Origin: Ferrovibrio sp964218355
GTDB lineage: Bacteria > Pseudomonadota > Alphaproteobacteria > Ferrovibrionales > Ferrovibrionaceae
Length of the DNA stretch: 64,000 bases
Direction: 5' to 3'
NCBI RefSeq assembly: GCF_964218355.1
Contig: NZ_CAXPMC010000008.1
Span: 99,522 to 163,521, forward strand
Part shown: piece by piece, positions 7,861-18,127 of the stretch
How the letters are laid out: each line of letters opens with the position of its first letter
How positions within the stretch are numbered: the first letter of the stretch is position 1
Program-made: the position numbers and the translations under genes
Notes under the pieces: generated by a model
The model's input: the letters and a program-made list of their open reading frames with translations, nothing else
Database searches by the model: none
Told to the model about the DNA's origin: nothing

Positions 7861-8835
7861 ATGCTGGTCTTTATCATTCGGCGGCTCATGCAGGCGGTGC
7901 TGGTCCTCGCCGTCATGTCCGTGCTGGTCTTCGTCGGCATCTACATGATCGGCGATCCGCTGGCGATCCTGGCCAGCCCGGAAGCCACCGAGCTTGACCG
8001 CGAGGCGATCGCCCGCGCGCTCGGCCTCGACCTGCCGCTCTGGGAACAGTATCTGCGCTTCCTCGGCGCCGCCCTGACCGGCGATTTCGGCAAATCCTTC
8101 GTGTTCGGCCAGCCGGCCATGCGGCTGGTGCTGGAGCGCATGCCGGCCACCATGGAACTGGCGATCACCGCCACGGTGATGGCGCTGGTGATCGGCGTGC
8201 CGCTCGGCCTCTATGCCGGGCTGCGCCACCAGACGGCGCTGGCCCGCGGCATCATGGCGGGCTCGGTGCTCGGCTTCAGCCTGCCCAATTTCTGGGTCGG
8301 CCTGATGCTGATCATGATCTTCGCCGTGCAGCTCGGCTGGCTGCCCGCTTCCGGCCGCGGCGAAACGGTCGGCGTGTTCGGCATCCAGCTCAGCATCTTC
8401 ACCGCCGATGGCTGGAGCCATATCGTCCTGCCCGCGATCACGCTGGGCCTGTCGAAATGCGCACTGATCGTCCGCCTGGCCCGGGCCACGGCGCGCGAGG
8501 TGATGCTGATGGATTTCGTCAAGTTCGCCCGCGCCAAGGGCCTGAACGAAAAGCGCGTCATCGGCGTCCACATCCTGAAGAACATCATGGTGCCGATTAC
8601 CACCGTCACCGGCCTCGAGCTTGGCACCCTGATCGCCTTTGCGGTGATCACCGAAACCATCTTCTCCTGGCCCGGCATGGGCAAGCTGCTGATCGATTCC
8701 ATCATCCATCTCGACCGCCCGGTCGTCGTCGCCTACCTGCTGACCGTCGTGCTGCTGCTGGTGCTGATCAACCTGGTGGTCGACATCCTGTATTCCGTGC
8801 TCGATCCGCGCGTGCGGCTCGGCAACGCCAAGTGA
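7861..8835 (+). CDS. peptide/nickel-type ABC transporter permease (DppB/OppB family)
   Basis: This 324-residue inner-membrane protein has six predicted membrane segments, an N-terminal MLVFIIRRLMQAV segment typical of DppB proteins, and a coupling loop around VKFARAKGLNEKRVIGVHIL. It forms the translocation pore with the next gene. The four genes 7861-11782 run in the same direction with small gaps or overlaps, so they form an operon. No periplasmic binding-protein gene is adjacent, which is unusual for this class. Confidence 0.9.
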   Translation: MLVFIIRRLMQAVLVLAVMSVLVFVGIYMIGDPLAILASPEATELDREAIARALGLDLPLWEQYLRFLGAALTGDFGKSFVFGQPAMRLVLERMPATMELAITATVMALVIGVPLGLYAGLRHQTALARGIMAGSVLGFSLPNFWVGLMLIMIFAVQLGWLPASGRGETVGVFGIQLSIFTADGWSHIVLPAITLGLSKCALIVRLARATAREVMLMDFVKFARAKGLNEKRVIGVHILKNIMVPITTVTGLELGTLIAFAVITETIFSWPGMGKLLIDSIIHLDRPVVVAYLLTVVLLLVLINLVVDILYSVLDPRVRLGNAK

Positions 8836-8851
8836 TCCGGGAGGAGGCGCC

Positions 8852-9763
8852 ATGACCGACACCGCCCTGCCCGCCGCCGCGCCCGCCCCGACGGAATCGC
8901 CGCTGCGGCGCATCATTGCCGAATTCGCCGAGAGCCGCCTGGCCCTGCTCGGCGTCGCCATGCTGGTCCTGTTCGTCGGAGCCGCACTGCTGGCGCCGCT
9001 GCTGGTGCCGCAGGATCCCTACGACCTCGCCACCCTGGACATCCTCGATGCCCGGCTGCCGCCCGGCGAGGTTTCCGGCACCGGACTGGTCTTCATGCTG
9101 GGCAGCGACGGCCAGGGCCGCGACATGCTGAGCGCCATGCTCTACGGCCTGCGCATCAGCCTGTTCGTCGGCGTCACCGCCGTGGCGCTGGCACTGGCGA
9201 TCGGCGCCAGCGCCGGCCTGCTGGCCGCCTATATCGGCGGCCGCACCGAAAGCATCATCATGCGGACGGTCGACATCCAGCTGTCGTTTCCCGCCATCCT
9301 CGTGGCCCTGATCCTGCTGGCCCTGCTGGGCAACGGCGTCGACAAGGTGATCATTGCGCTGGTGGCCGTGCAATGGGCCTATTTCGCCCGTGCCGCCCGT
9401 GGCGCCGCCCTGGTCGAGCGCAACAAGGAATATGTCGAGGCGGCCCGCTGCCTCGGCATCAGCCGCGCCCGCCTTCTGCTGCGCCACCTGCTGCCGAACT
9501 GCCTGCCGCCGCTGATCGTCATCGCCACGGTCGACATCGCCCGCTCGATCACCCTCGAGGCAACCCTCAGCTTCCTTGGCCTAGGCGTGCCGGTGACCGA
9601 ACCCTCGCTCGGGATGCTGATCGCCAACGGCTTCGATTACCTGCTGAGCGGCGTCTACTGGATCTCGGTCTTCCCGGGCGTGCTGCTGACCCTGGTGATC
9701 ATTGCCATCAACCTCGTCGGCGACCAGCTGCGCGATGTGCTCAACCCCCGCCTGAAGCGCTGA
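8852..9763 (+). CDS. peptide/nickel-type ABC transporter permease (DppC/OppC family)
   Basis: This 303-residue permease has the DppC N-terminal extension followed by LALLGVAMLVLFVGAALLAP as TM1. The conserved LGSDGQGRDMLSAMLYGLRI region sits near residues 86-105. The EAA coupling loop is EYVEAARCLGISRARLLLRH, and the downstream LEATLSFLGLGV motif is near-universal in DppC. It pairs with the preceding DppB-like subunit, 16 nt upstream, and has a GGAGGAGG ribosome-binding site. Confidence 0.9.
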   Translation: MTDTALPAAAPAPTESPLRRIIAEFAESRLALLGVAMLVLFVGAALLAPLLVPQDPYDLATLDILDARLPPGEVSGTGLVFMLGSDGQGRDMLSAMLYGLRISLFVGVTAVALALAIGASAGLLAAYIGGRTESIIMRTVDIQLSFPAILVALILLALLGNGVDKVIIALVAVQWAYFARAARGAALVERNKEYVEAARCLGISRARLLLRHLLPNCLPPLIVIATVDIARSITLEATLSFLGLGVPVTEPSLGMLIANGFDYLLSGVYWISVFPGVLLTLVIIAINLVGDQLRDVLNPRLKR

Positions 9764-9779
9764 TCCCGGAACCGGACCG

Positions 9780-10783
9780 ATGAGCGAGACCGCGACCCCG
9801 ACCCTGCAGGTCGAGAATCTGGAAACCCATTTCCCCACCCGCGACGGCACCGTGCGGGCCGTCGACGGCGTCAGCTTCGCGGTCGCCCCCGGCGAAATTC
9901 TCGGCCTGGTCGGCGAATCCGGCTCCGGCAAGTCGATCACCGGCTTCTCGGTGCTCGGCCTGATCGATCCGCCGGGACGCATCGCCAATGGCCGCGTGCT
10001 GTTCAAGGGCGAGGACATCACCGCCGCGGGCGAAAGCCGGCTGCGCCAGCTGCGCGGTGCACGCATCGCGATGATCTTCCAGGATCCGATGATGACCCTG
10101 AACCCGGTCCTGCGCATCGACACGCAGATGATCGAGGCGGTGCAGGCACACCAGAAAATCAGCGAGGCGGCGGCCCGCGCCCGCGCCGTGGAGACCCTGC
10201 AGGCGGTCGGCATCGCCGCGCCGGAGGAACGCCTGCTGGCCTATCCGCACCAGATGTCGGGCGGCATGCGGCAGCGCATCGCCATCGCCATCGCCCTGCT
10301 GCACAAACCCGACGTGATCATCGCCGACGAGCCGACCACGGCGCTCGACGTGACCATCCAGGGCCAGATCCTCTATGAAGTGCGCAAGCTGTGCCGCGAG
10401 ACCGGCACCGCCCTGATCTGGATCACCCACGACCTGTCCGTCGTTGCCGGGCTCGCCGACCGCATCATGGTGATGTATGCCGGCCGCATCGTCGAGACCG
10501 GGCCGGTGGCGACGGTGATCGAACGGCCCCAGCATCCCTATACCCGCGGCCTGATCGGCTCGGTGCCGGGCGCCCTGCCGCGCGGCAAGCGGCTGTTCCA
10601 GATTCCGGGCATGGCCCCGGCACCGCTGAACCTGCCGCCGGGCTGCCGGTTCAAGACCCGCTGCAGCCGTGCCGATGCCGCCTGCGACAGCATGCCGGAA
10701 CTGGCCGATCTTGCGCCCGGCCATGCCGTGCGCTGCTTCCATCCCTTCGATGCCGCGCCGATCAGCGCAGCGGAGGTTGCCTC

Positions 10784-10787
<4 letters not shown>
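9780..10787 (+). CDS. peptide-type ABC transporter ATP-binding protein (DppD/OppD family)
   Basis: This 335-residue ATPase has Walker A GESGSGKS (residues 45-52), the Q-loop MIFQDPMM, the signature MSGGMRQR, Walker B VIIADEPTTALD and the H-loop WITHDLS. The C-terminal oligopeptide-transporter extension (LPPGCRFKTRCSRADAAC) carries cysteines that in relatives bind an Fe-S cluster. It energises the DppBC-like pore. Its stop overlaps the GTG start of the second ATPase. Confidence 0.92.
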
Positions 10788-11782
<995 letters not shown>

Positions 11783-11803
11783 CCGGCACCGGGAGACGGG
11801 AGA

Positions 11804-14800
11804 TCAGGCCGTCTTCGGCCGGATCCGGAACCAGGCGGCATACAATGCCGGCAGGAACAGCACCGTCAGCAGCGTCGCCACCAGCAGGCCGCCGATGATC
11901 GTGTAGGCCATCGGCCCCCAGAAATCGCTGCGCGACAGCGGGATCATGCCAAGGATCGCCGCCAGCGCGGTCAGCACGATCGGCCGGAAACGGCGGATCG
12001 TGGCATCGACCACGGCATCCCAGGGGTGGCTGCCGGCCGCGATATCCTGGTCGATCTGGTCGACCAGGATCACCGAGTTGCGCATGATCATGCCGGCCAG
12101 CGCGATGGCACCCAGCATGGCGACAAAGCCAAAGGGCACATTGAAGCCAAGCAGGCCGACGGTGACACCGATCAGCCCGAGGGGTGCCGTCAGCAGAACC
12201 AGGATCATGCGCTGGACCGACTGCAGCTGGATCATCAGCAGGGTGACCATGATCGCGATCATCACCGGCACCACGGCGCCGATCGAGGCATTCGCCTTGG
12301 CGCTTTCCTCGATGGCGCCGCCCATGACGATGCGGTAGCCCGGCGGCAGCCTCGACCGCAGACCGTCCAGCTGCGGCTCGATCTGCTGGGAGACCACCGG
12401 CGCCTGGATGCCGTCGATGATGTCGGCGCGGGCGATGATCACCGGCTGGCGGTCGCGCCGCCAGATGATGCCCTCTTCCAGACCGTACTTCACCTCGGCC
12501 ACCTGGGTCAGCGGCACCGGCCGGCTGCTGTCGGCGCCGGCGACATTGATATCCTTGATGCCGTTCAGGCTGAGGCGTTCCTCAGGCACGGCGCGGGCAA
12601 CCACGTCGATCAGTTCGCGGCCCTCGCGATACTGGGTTACCGTGATGCCGGAAACGATGGAGTTCAGGGTGGTCGCGAGATCCTGCGAGGAGATGCCGAG
12701 CAGCCGCGCCTTGGCCTGATCGACATCCAGCCGCACCACCTTGCTCAGCTCGTTCCAGTCGAGATTGACATCACGGGTATTCGGATTGGCCCGCATGATG
12801 TCGGCAACCTGGAAGGCGATGTCGCGCACCACCATCGGATCGCTGCCATAGACACGGAACTGCACCGGAAAGCCGACGGGGGGGCCGTTTTCCAGCCGGT
12901 TGACGCGGCCACGCAGCAGGATGAAATCCTCCTGGAAGGCGCGGATCAGCCGCTCGCGAACCGCCTCGCGCTCCTTGTCGCCGCCGGTCAGCACCACGAC
13001 CTGGGCGAAATTGTCGTTCGGCAGCTCGATATTCAGCGGCAGATAAAACCGCGGCGCACCGGCTCCCACATAGGTCGTGTAGCTGATGACATCCGGATCC
13101 TTTGCCAGCATGGCTTCCAGCTTCAGCGCCTCGGCCTCGGTGGCCGCGATGGAAGCGCCCTGCGGCAGGCGCAGATCGACCATCAGCTCGGGCCGGTTCG
13201 ACGACGGGAAAAACTGCTGCTGCACGAACTGGAAGGAAAAGCCGCTGGCCAGGAAAATCACCACCGTGGCGCCGATCACCAAGAAGCGGAACCGCACGCA
13301 CCAGTCCACCACCGGGCGGACATAGCGGTAGATGCCGCGCCGGTAGATGTCGTCGCCATGGCCATGCCCGCCGCCGGATGCGTTTTTGGGCGTCGGCAGC
13401 AGGCGATAGCCGATATAGGGCGTGAAGATCACCGCCACCACCCAGGACACCAGCAGGGCAATGGTGACCACGGCAAAGATCGAAAAGGTGTATTCGCCGG
13501 CCGAGGACTTGGCAAAACCGACCGGCACGAAGCCGGCTGCGGTGATAAGCGTGCCGGTCAGCATCGGAAAGGCGGTCGAGGTATAGGCGAAGCTGGCAGC
13601 GCGGAAGCGGTCCAGACCCTGCTCCATTTTCACCTGCATCATCTCGACGGCGATGATCGCGTCGTCGACCAGCAGGCCGAGCGAGATGATCAGGGCGCCG
13701 AGCGAGATGCGGTGGAAGTCGATGCCGAAAATCTGCATGCAGGTGAAGGTGATGGCCAGCACCAGCGGGATGCACAGCATCACCACCACGCCACTGCGCA
13801 GGCCGAGGCTGAGGAAGCTGACGCCGAGCACGATCACCACCGCCTCCAGCAGCACCTTCATGAATTCGCTGATCGAGCGCTGCACCACGGTCGGCTGGTC
13901 GGCCACCGCGAGCATGTCGATGCCGATCGGCATGTCGGCCCGCAGCCGCGTCATGGTTGCAGCCAGCTGCTCGCCCAGCTCGATCATGTTGCCGCCCTTG
14001 GCCATCGAAATGGCCAGCCCGACCCCTTCCTGTCCGTTGAAGCGGAAACGCGGGGCCGGCGGATCCGCGTAGTCGCGATGGATGTCGGCGATATCGCCGA
14101 GCCGCAGCAGCCGGCCATTGGCCTGGATCGACAGTTCGGACAGCGCCCGGGCCGTCTCGATCTCGCCGCTGACCCGGGTGGCGATGCGGTCGGAGGCCGT
14201 CTGCACCACGCCCGATGCGGTCTGGGCATTCTGCGCCTGGATGACATCGAGGATCTGCTGCGGGCTGACGCCGAGATTGGCCAGCTTCTTGTTCGAGAAC
14301 TCGATGAATATCTTTTCCGGCTGCACGCCGAGCAGCTCTGCCTTGCCGACATTCTTGATGCGCAGCACTTCCTCGCGCACGTCCTCGACATAATCCTTCA
14401 GCTCGCGGTGACTGAAGCCGTCGGCGGTGAAGGCATAGATGGTGCCGAAGGTATCGCCGAACTCGTCGTTGAAAAACGGCCCCTGGGTTCCCTGTGGCAG
14501 GGTATGCCGCATATCGGAAACCTTCTTGCGCACCTGGTACCAGATATCGGGCACCTGCTTTGGCGGCGTGTCGTCGCGCAGCACCACGTAGACGGTGGAT
14601 TCTGCCGGCTTCGAATAGCTCATCACGTAGTTGAGATACGGCGTCTCCTGCAGCTTCTTCTCGATCTTGTCGGTGACCTGCTGCTCGACCTCGCGGGCGG
14701 TGGCGCCCGGCCAGTTGGCACGCACGATCATGATCTTGAAGGTGAAATCCGGGTCCTCGGCACGGCCGAGCTGCATGTAGGACAGCGCGCCGGCAGCCAG

Positions 14801-14917
14801 CAGGATCACCATCAGGAAGCCGATCAGCGACTGGTGCCGCAGCGCCCAGGCCGACAGGTTGAACCCGCCGCCGCCATCCTCGCCGGACGGCGTCGGCATC
14901 ACCGGCACGCCGCTCAC
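11804..14917 (-). CDS. RND efflux transporter, inner-membrane subunit (pump 1)
   Basis: This 1037-residue RND permease has the AcrB-type layout: TM1 at residues 31-47, a large periplasmic loop, and TM4 with the proton-relay pair Asp418-Asp419 (LGLLVDDAII). The usual TM10 lysine (AKNAIL in AcrB) is replaced by arginine (GMIMRNSVIL). The LGRAEDPDF motif after TM1 is typical of a branch distinct from the AcrB/MexB type, similar to TriC-like pumps. Its start overlaps the stop of the membrane-fusion gene by 4 bp, so the two are translationally coupled. No outer-membrane channel gene is nearby. Confidence 0.9.
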   Translation of the reverse strand: MSGVPVMPTPSGEDGGGGFNLSAWALRHQSLIGFLMVILLAAGALSYMQLGRAEDPDFTFKIMIVRANWPGATAREVEQQVTDKIEKKLQETPYLNYVMSYSKPAESTVYVVLRDDTPPKQVPDIWYQVRKKVSDMRHTLPQGTQGPFFNDEFGDTFGTIYAFTADGFSHRELKDYVEDVREEVLRIKNVGKAELLGVQPEKIFIEFSNKKLANLGVSPQQILDVIQAQNAQTASGVVQTASDRIATRVSGEIETARALSELSIQANGRLLRLGDIADIHRDYADPPAPRFRFNGQEGVGLAISMAKGGNMIELGEQLAATMTRLRADMPIGIDMLAVADQPTVVQRSISEFMKVLLEAVVIVLGVSFLSLGLRSGVVVMLCIPLVLAITFTCMQIFGIDFHRISLGALIISLGLLVDDAIIAVEMMQVKMEQGLDRFRAASFAYTSTAFPMLTGTLITAAGFVPVGFAKSSAGEYTFSIFAVVTIALLVSWVVAVIFTPYIGYRLLPTPKNASGGGHGHGDDIYRRGIYRYVRPVVDWCVRFRFLVIGATVVIFLASGFSFQFVQQQFFPSSNRPELMVDLRLPQGASIAATEAEALKLEAMLAKDPDVISYTTYVGAGAPRFYLPLNIELPNDNFAQVVVLTGGDKEREAVRERLIRAFQEDFILLRGRVNRLENGPPVGFPVQFRVYGSDPMVVRDIAFQVADIMRANPNTRDVNLDWNELSKVVRLDVDQAKARLLGISSQDLATTLNSIVSGITVTQYREGRELIDVVARAVPEERLSLNGIKDINVAGADSSRPVPLTQVAEVKYGLEEGIIWRRDRQPVIIARADIIDGIQAPVVSQQIEPQLDGLRSRLPPGYRIVMGGAIEESAKANASIGAVVPVMIAIMVTLLMIQLQSVQRMILVLLTAPLGLIGVTVGLLGFNVPFGFVAMLGAIALAGMIMRNSVILVDQIDQDIAAGSHPWDAVVDATIRRFRPIVLTALAAILGMIPLSRSDFWGPMAYTIIGGLLVATLLTVLFLPALYAAWFRIRPKTA

Positions 14918-16047
14918 GACTTGATCTCCGCCCGCGCCGGCTCCAGCAGACGCACCGTCTGGCCGGGGATCAGTTTATGGACGCCGGCGGTGACCACCTG
15001 TTCGCCGGCCGCCAGGCCGTCGGCGATCAGCACCGCATGCTCGACATAGGCCGCGACGGCAACCGGGCGCAGCGCGACACTGCCCTGCTCCGCCGTTCCG
15101 GTATAGATCCACACTGCCGGCCGGTCGCCCTGCTGGTACAGCGCCGACAGCGGCAGGGCGACGACATTGTCGCTGCCGCGGCGGACGATGGTGACGCTGG
15201 CCGTCATGCCGAGCCGCATGGCCGGCGGCGGATTCTGCACCGTCACCTTCACGGCATAGGTGCGGGTGACCGGATCCGCGCCGGGCGCGATCTCGCGCAC
15301 CACGCCGGCGAATTCCCTGTCCGGGCTGGCCCACAGGCTGATCGCGATGGCCGTGGCATTGCGCAGTTCGTCCAGCCGGTTTTCGGCAACGTTGAACACC
15401 ACTTCCTTCTCTTCCGGCCGCGCCAGCTTCATCACCGTCTGCCCGGCCGACACCACCTGGCCGGCCTCGGCCGAAATGCCGGTGATCACTCCGTCGGCAT
15501 CGGCATGCAGTTCGGTATAGTCCATCTGGTTCTGCGCCACCCGCAGCTGCGACTGCGCACTGTCGAGCTGCGCCTGTGCGGTGTTGTAGGTGTTCTGCCG
15601 GCGGTCGAGTTCGGCCTGGCTGATCACGCGGGTCTCGAACAGCCGCTTGTAGCGGGTCAGCTCGATCTGCGCCTGATTGAAATTGGCCTGCGCCGCACTG
15701 ACCTGGGCGCGGGCATTCTGGATGGCGAGCCGGGTATCGTCGGGATCGAGGCGCCCGAGCAGCGTACCCTTCTTGACCTCGCTGCCGATCTCGACGAAGC
15801 GGGCGACCAGCTTGCCGCCGATGCGGAAGGCAAGGCTGGTCTCGTAGCGGGCCCGCACTTCGCCGGTATAGCTGGAGCGGCTCTCGAAGGCCTGCGGCGC
15901 GACAGTTACGGTGCGGACCGGGCGGATCGGTTCCGGCGGCGGCGGCGGCTGGTCGCAGGCGGCGAGGATGCCGAATGCCAGACCGGCCAGAATGAGCCGG
16001 AACCCGGCCTGCCGCGCCCCCGCGGCCAGGATATTCATCGCGCGCAT
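14914..16047 (-). CDS. RND efflux periplasmic adaptor (membrane fusion lipoprotein, pump 1)
   Basis: This 377-residue lipoprotein adaptor has a signal peptide ending in a lipobox (LAACDQ). A barrel-sandwich half-motif SYTGEVRARYETSLAFRIGG comes next, then a long coiled-coil hairpin of roughly residues 110-185 (QNARAQVSAAQANF and onward) and a beta-barrel region. The start at 16047 is chosen for its ribosome-binding site (AGGAGAGGCAGC). It links the RND subunit to an outer-membrane channel that must be encoded elsewhere. It is the first pump gene after the RHH protein. Confidence 0.9.
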   Translation of the reverse strand: MRAMNILAAGARQAGFRLILAGLAFGILAACDQPPPPPEPIRPVRTVTVAPQAFESRSSYTGEVRARYETSLAFRIGGKLVARFVEIGSEVKKGTLLGRLDPDDTRLAIQNARAQVSAAQANFNQAQIELTRYKRLFETRVISQAELDRRQNTYNTAQAQLDSAQSQLRVAQNQMDYTELHADADGVITGISAEAGQVVSAGQTVMKLARPEEKEVVFNVAENRLDELRNATAIAISLWASPDREFAGVVREIAPGADPVTRTYAVKVTVQNPPPAMRLGMTASVTIVRRGSDNVVALPLSALYQQGDRPAVWIYTGTAEQGSVALRPVAVAAYVEHAVLIADGLAAGEQVVTAGVHKLIPGQTVRLLEPARAEIKS

Positions 16048-16124
16048 GCTGCCTCTCCTGTCGGACGGCAGTCGGGAGCAGAACACTCGGACTCGGAAAC
16101 TGCGGTATCCCCCGACGCCGCCTG

Positions 16125-16394
16125 TTACGCCAACTTCTCTGCCGGGATATCCGCACTTGTGGCGGATCCTGCCGGCTGCAGCAGCCCCTGACGGGCACGA
16201 TCCAGAACCCAGACCCGGATCGCGCTCGACAGATTGCCCGTCCGCGCAGCATCGATGTCGCTGACCATCTGGTTGATGGTCTTGCCTTCCTGGACAGCCG
16301 CCTCCTGCAGCGCTTCCCAGAACGCCTGTTCCAGGGAAATGCTGGTGCGGTGGCCGCCGACCACGACGGAGCGTTTTTTTACCGTCGAGGGCAT
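16125..16394 (-). CDS. ribbon-helix-helix domain protein (RHH_4 type)
   Basis: This 89-residue protein carries KKRSVVVGGHRTSISLEQAF (residues 6-25), the beta strand and helix pattern of the RHH_4 family. A helix with KTINQMVSDIDAAR and RTGNLSSAIRVWVLDRARQG follows. Such proteins are small DNA-binding or accessory factors common in Alphaproteobacteria. It lies 77 nt upstream of the pump-1 adaptor on the same strand and could regulate it, but this family is also found beside unrelated genes. A palindrome at 16482-16495 lies upstream. Confidence 0.85.
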   Translation of the reverse strand: MPSTVKKRSVVVGGHRTSISLEQAFWEALQEAAVQEGKTINQMVSDIDAARTGNLSSAIRVWVLDRARQGLLQPAGSATSADIPAEKLA

Positions 16395-16481
16395 CGCTGA
16401 CCTGCCCGGCCGGGGTCCGGCCGCCTCAGGAGTTGCTTAGCATCCGCGGTTTTCCGCGCCAAGATCGCCCCCTGCGGCAAC

Positions 16482-16503
16482 GTGACGGCCGTCACCAGTT
16501 ACC
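16482..16503. promoter_or_regulatory. palindromic operator-like site upstream of RHH/pump-1 genes
   Basis: GTGACGGCCGTCAC (16482-16495) is a perfect 14-bp palindrome followed one base later by AGTTACC (16497-16503). Almost the same composite, GTGAC-N4-GTCAC then AGTTACC, occurs at 47198-47218 upstream of RND pump 3. It lies in the 110-bp gap between the aspartate aminotransferase stop and the RHH start. On the minus strand a TTGACGG next to it could serve as a -35 element. Confidence 0.5.
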
Positions 16504-16504
16504 G

Positions 16505-17707
16505 TCAAGAAAGCCCGGCACAGAAGTCCTGGATCCGCGTGCAGGCGTCCTTCAGGGCCTCGGTCGAGGTGGCATAGGAAATGCGGAAATGCGGGCTGAG
16601 GCCGAAAGCCTCGCCGAACACCACCGCAACGCCCTTTTCCTCCAGCAGCGCATTGCAGAAATCGAGATCGCTGCCGATCTTCACGCCGCCCTTGCTGGTC
16701 TTGCCGATGGTGCCGGCACAGCTCGGATAGACATAGAAGGCGCCTTCCGGCTTCGGGCAGTGAATGCCGCTGGCCTGGTTCAGCATGCTGACCACCAGGT
16801 CGCGCCGCTGCTTGAACACGGCATTGTTCTTGGCGATGAAGTCCTGCGGGCCGTTCAGCGCCTCGACGGCGGCGGCCTGGCTGACCGAGGACGGATTCGA
16901 GGTCGACTGCGACTGCAGGCTGCCCATCGCCTTGATCAGCTGCACCGGACCGCCGGCATAGCCGATGCGCCAGCCGGTCATGCAATAGGCTTTCGACACG
17001 CCGTTCATGGTCAGCGTGCGTTCGTACAGCGCCGGCTCGACCTGGGCCGGGGTGGTGAAGACGAAATTGTCATAGGTCAGGTGCTCGTACATGTCGTCGG
17101 TCAGTATCCAGACATGCGGGTGCTTCAGCAGCACATCGGTCAGCGCCTTCAGTTCGTCGCGGCTATAGGCTGCGCCCGACGGATTCGACGGCGAGTTCAG
17201 CACCAGCCACTTGGTTTTCGCCGTGATCGCGGCATCCAGCACCTCGGGGCGCAGCTTGAAGCCGTCCTCGGCCTTGCCGGTCACGAAGACCGGCTTGCCG
17301 CCGGCGAACTGCACGATATCCGGATAGCTGACCCAGTAGGGCGCCGGGATGATCACCTCGTCGCCCGGGTTGATGGTGGCCAGCAGGGCATTGAACAGCA
17401 CCTGCTTGCCGCCGGTGCCGACCGAGATCTGCTCCGGCTTGTAATCGAGGCCGTTCTCGCGCTTGAACTTGGCGACGATCGCCTGCTTCAGCGCCGGGGT
17501 GCCGTCGACATCGGTATAGCGGGTTTCGCCGCGGTCGATCGCCGCCTTGGCGGCCTCGCGGATATTCGCCGGGGTCTCGAAATCCGGCTCGCCGGCGCCC
17601 AGGCCGATCACATCGCGGCCGGCGGCCTTCAGCGCACGGGCCTTCTGGGTGGCGGCAATGGTGGCCGAGGGCTTGATGCGGCCGAGGGCATCGGACAGGA
17701 ACGGCAT
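16505..17707 (-). CDS. pyridoxal-phosphate aspartate aminotransferase
   Basis: This 400-residue class I aminotransferase is of the bacterial Ib type (length and the N-terminal RIKPSATIAATQKARALKAAG). It has VLNSPSNPSGAAYS for PLP contacts, DDMYEHLTYD, and the Schiff-base lysine in NGVSKAYCMTGWRIGYAGGP. The arginine binding the alpha-carboxylate is in FRISYATS. It interconverts aspartate and oxaloacetate using 2-oxoglutarate/glutamate; prephenate activity is known for some relatives. The start at 17707 has the ribosome-binding site GGAGTCGCC. Confidence 0.9.
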   Translation of the reverse strand: MPFLSDALGRIKPSATIAATQKARALKAAGRDVIGLGAGEPDFETPANIREAAKAAIDRGETRYTDVDGTPALKQAIVAKFKRENGLDYKPEQISVGTGGKQVLFNALLATINPGDEVIIPAPYWVSYPDIVQFAGGKPVFVTGKAEDGFKLRPEVLDAAITAKTKWLVLNSPSNPSGAAYSRDELKALTDVLLKHPHVWILTDDMYEHLTYDNFVFTTPAQVEPALYERTLTMNGVSKAYCMTGWRIGYAGGPVQLIKAMGSLQSQSTSNPSSVSQAAAVEALNGPQDFIAKNNAVFKQRRDLVVSMLNQASGIHCPKPEGAFYVYPSCAGTIGKTSKGGVKIGSDLDFCNALLEEKGVAVVFGEAFGLSPHFRISYATSTEALKDACTRIQDFCAGLS

Positions 17708-18127
17708 GGGACTGGCGACTCCTAGCGCGGATTCAGAAGTGGAAAGGCGGGCGCACCTTACGTCCGGCTCCGGGTCAGTGCAATCTCCTGTCCCGCACCG
17801 GAACCCGGCCAGTCTGCCATAATTTCCGGCAGATTGCCGGCCATATAGGCAAATTTCCCGGCCATCTGCATGAGCCATACGGAACCGGGGCCCCGGCGCC
17901 GGAAATGCCGCACCGCCACGACTGGACCGGGAATTGCATACAGTTTTGTCCGAGCCTGTGCCCGATTCGGCCTTGGCGGCCTGTCCGGCGGCACCCTAGA
18001 CTGCCGCCTTCGCAGCCGCGCCGGACCGGACACACCCGGCGCGTTTGCCTGCGCCAGCCCCGGAGGTACGGCCTGTGCCGGAACCACAAGCGACCGGCGG
18101 CCGGCCTTAATGGGGAGATATCTGACC
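17708..18127. other. 420-bp intergenic region between aspartate aminotransferase and NMT1-type binding protein
   Basis: This divergent promoter region holds no credible gene. I looked for a TPP riboswitch because the downstream family includes thiamine-precursor binding proteins, but found no CUGAGA-type core. CCGGCAGATTGCCGG near 17828 is a small inverted repeat. The region is long enough to hold an unrecognised leader or small RNA. Confidence 0.4.

Noticed and set aside
12026..15049. A 1007-residue plus-strand frame opposite RND pump 1
   Set aside because: Antisense shadow with no recognisable domain; the minus strand encodes a complete RND subunit and adaptor.
16125..16394. The RHH gene as an antitoxin with a missing toxin
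   Set aside because: The RHH_4 pattern is that of stand-alone alphaproteobacterial RHH proteins; no PIN, RelE or similar toxin frame is adjacent.
17708..18127. A TPP riboswitch in front of the NMT1/THI5-type binding protein
   Set aside because: No CUGAGA core or matching conserved bulges found in the 420 bp, so thiamine control is not supported by the sequence.
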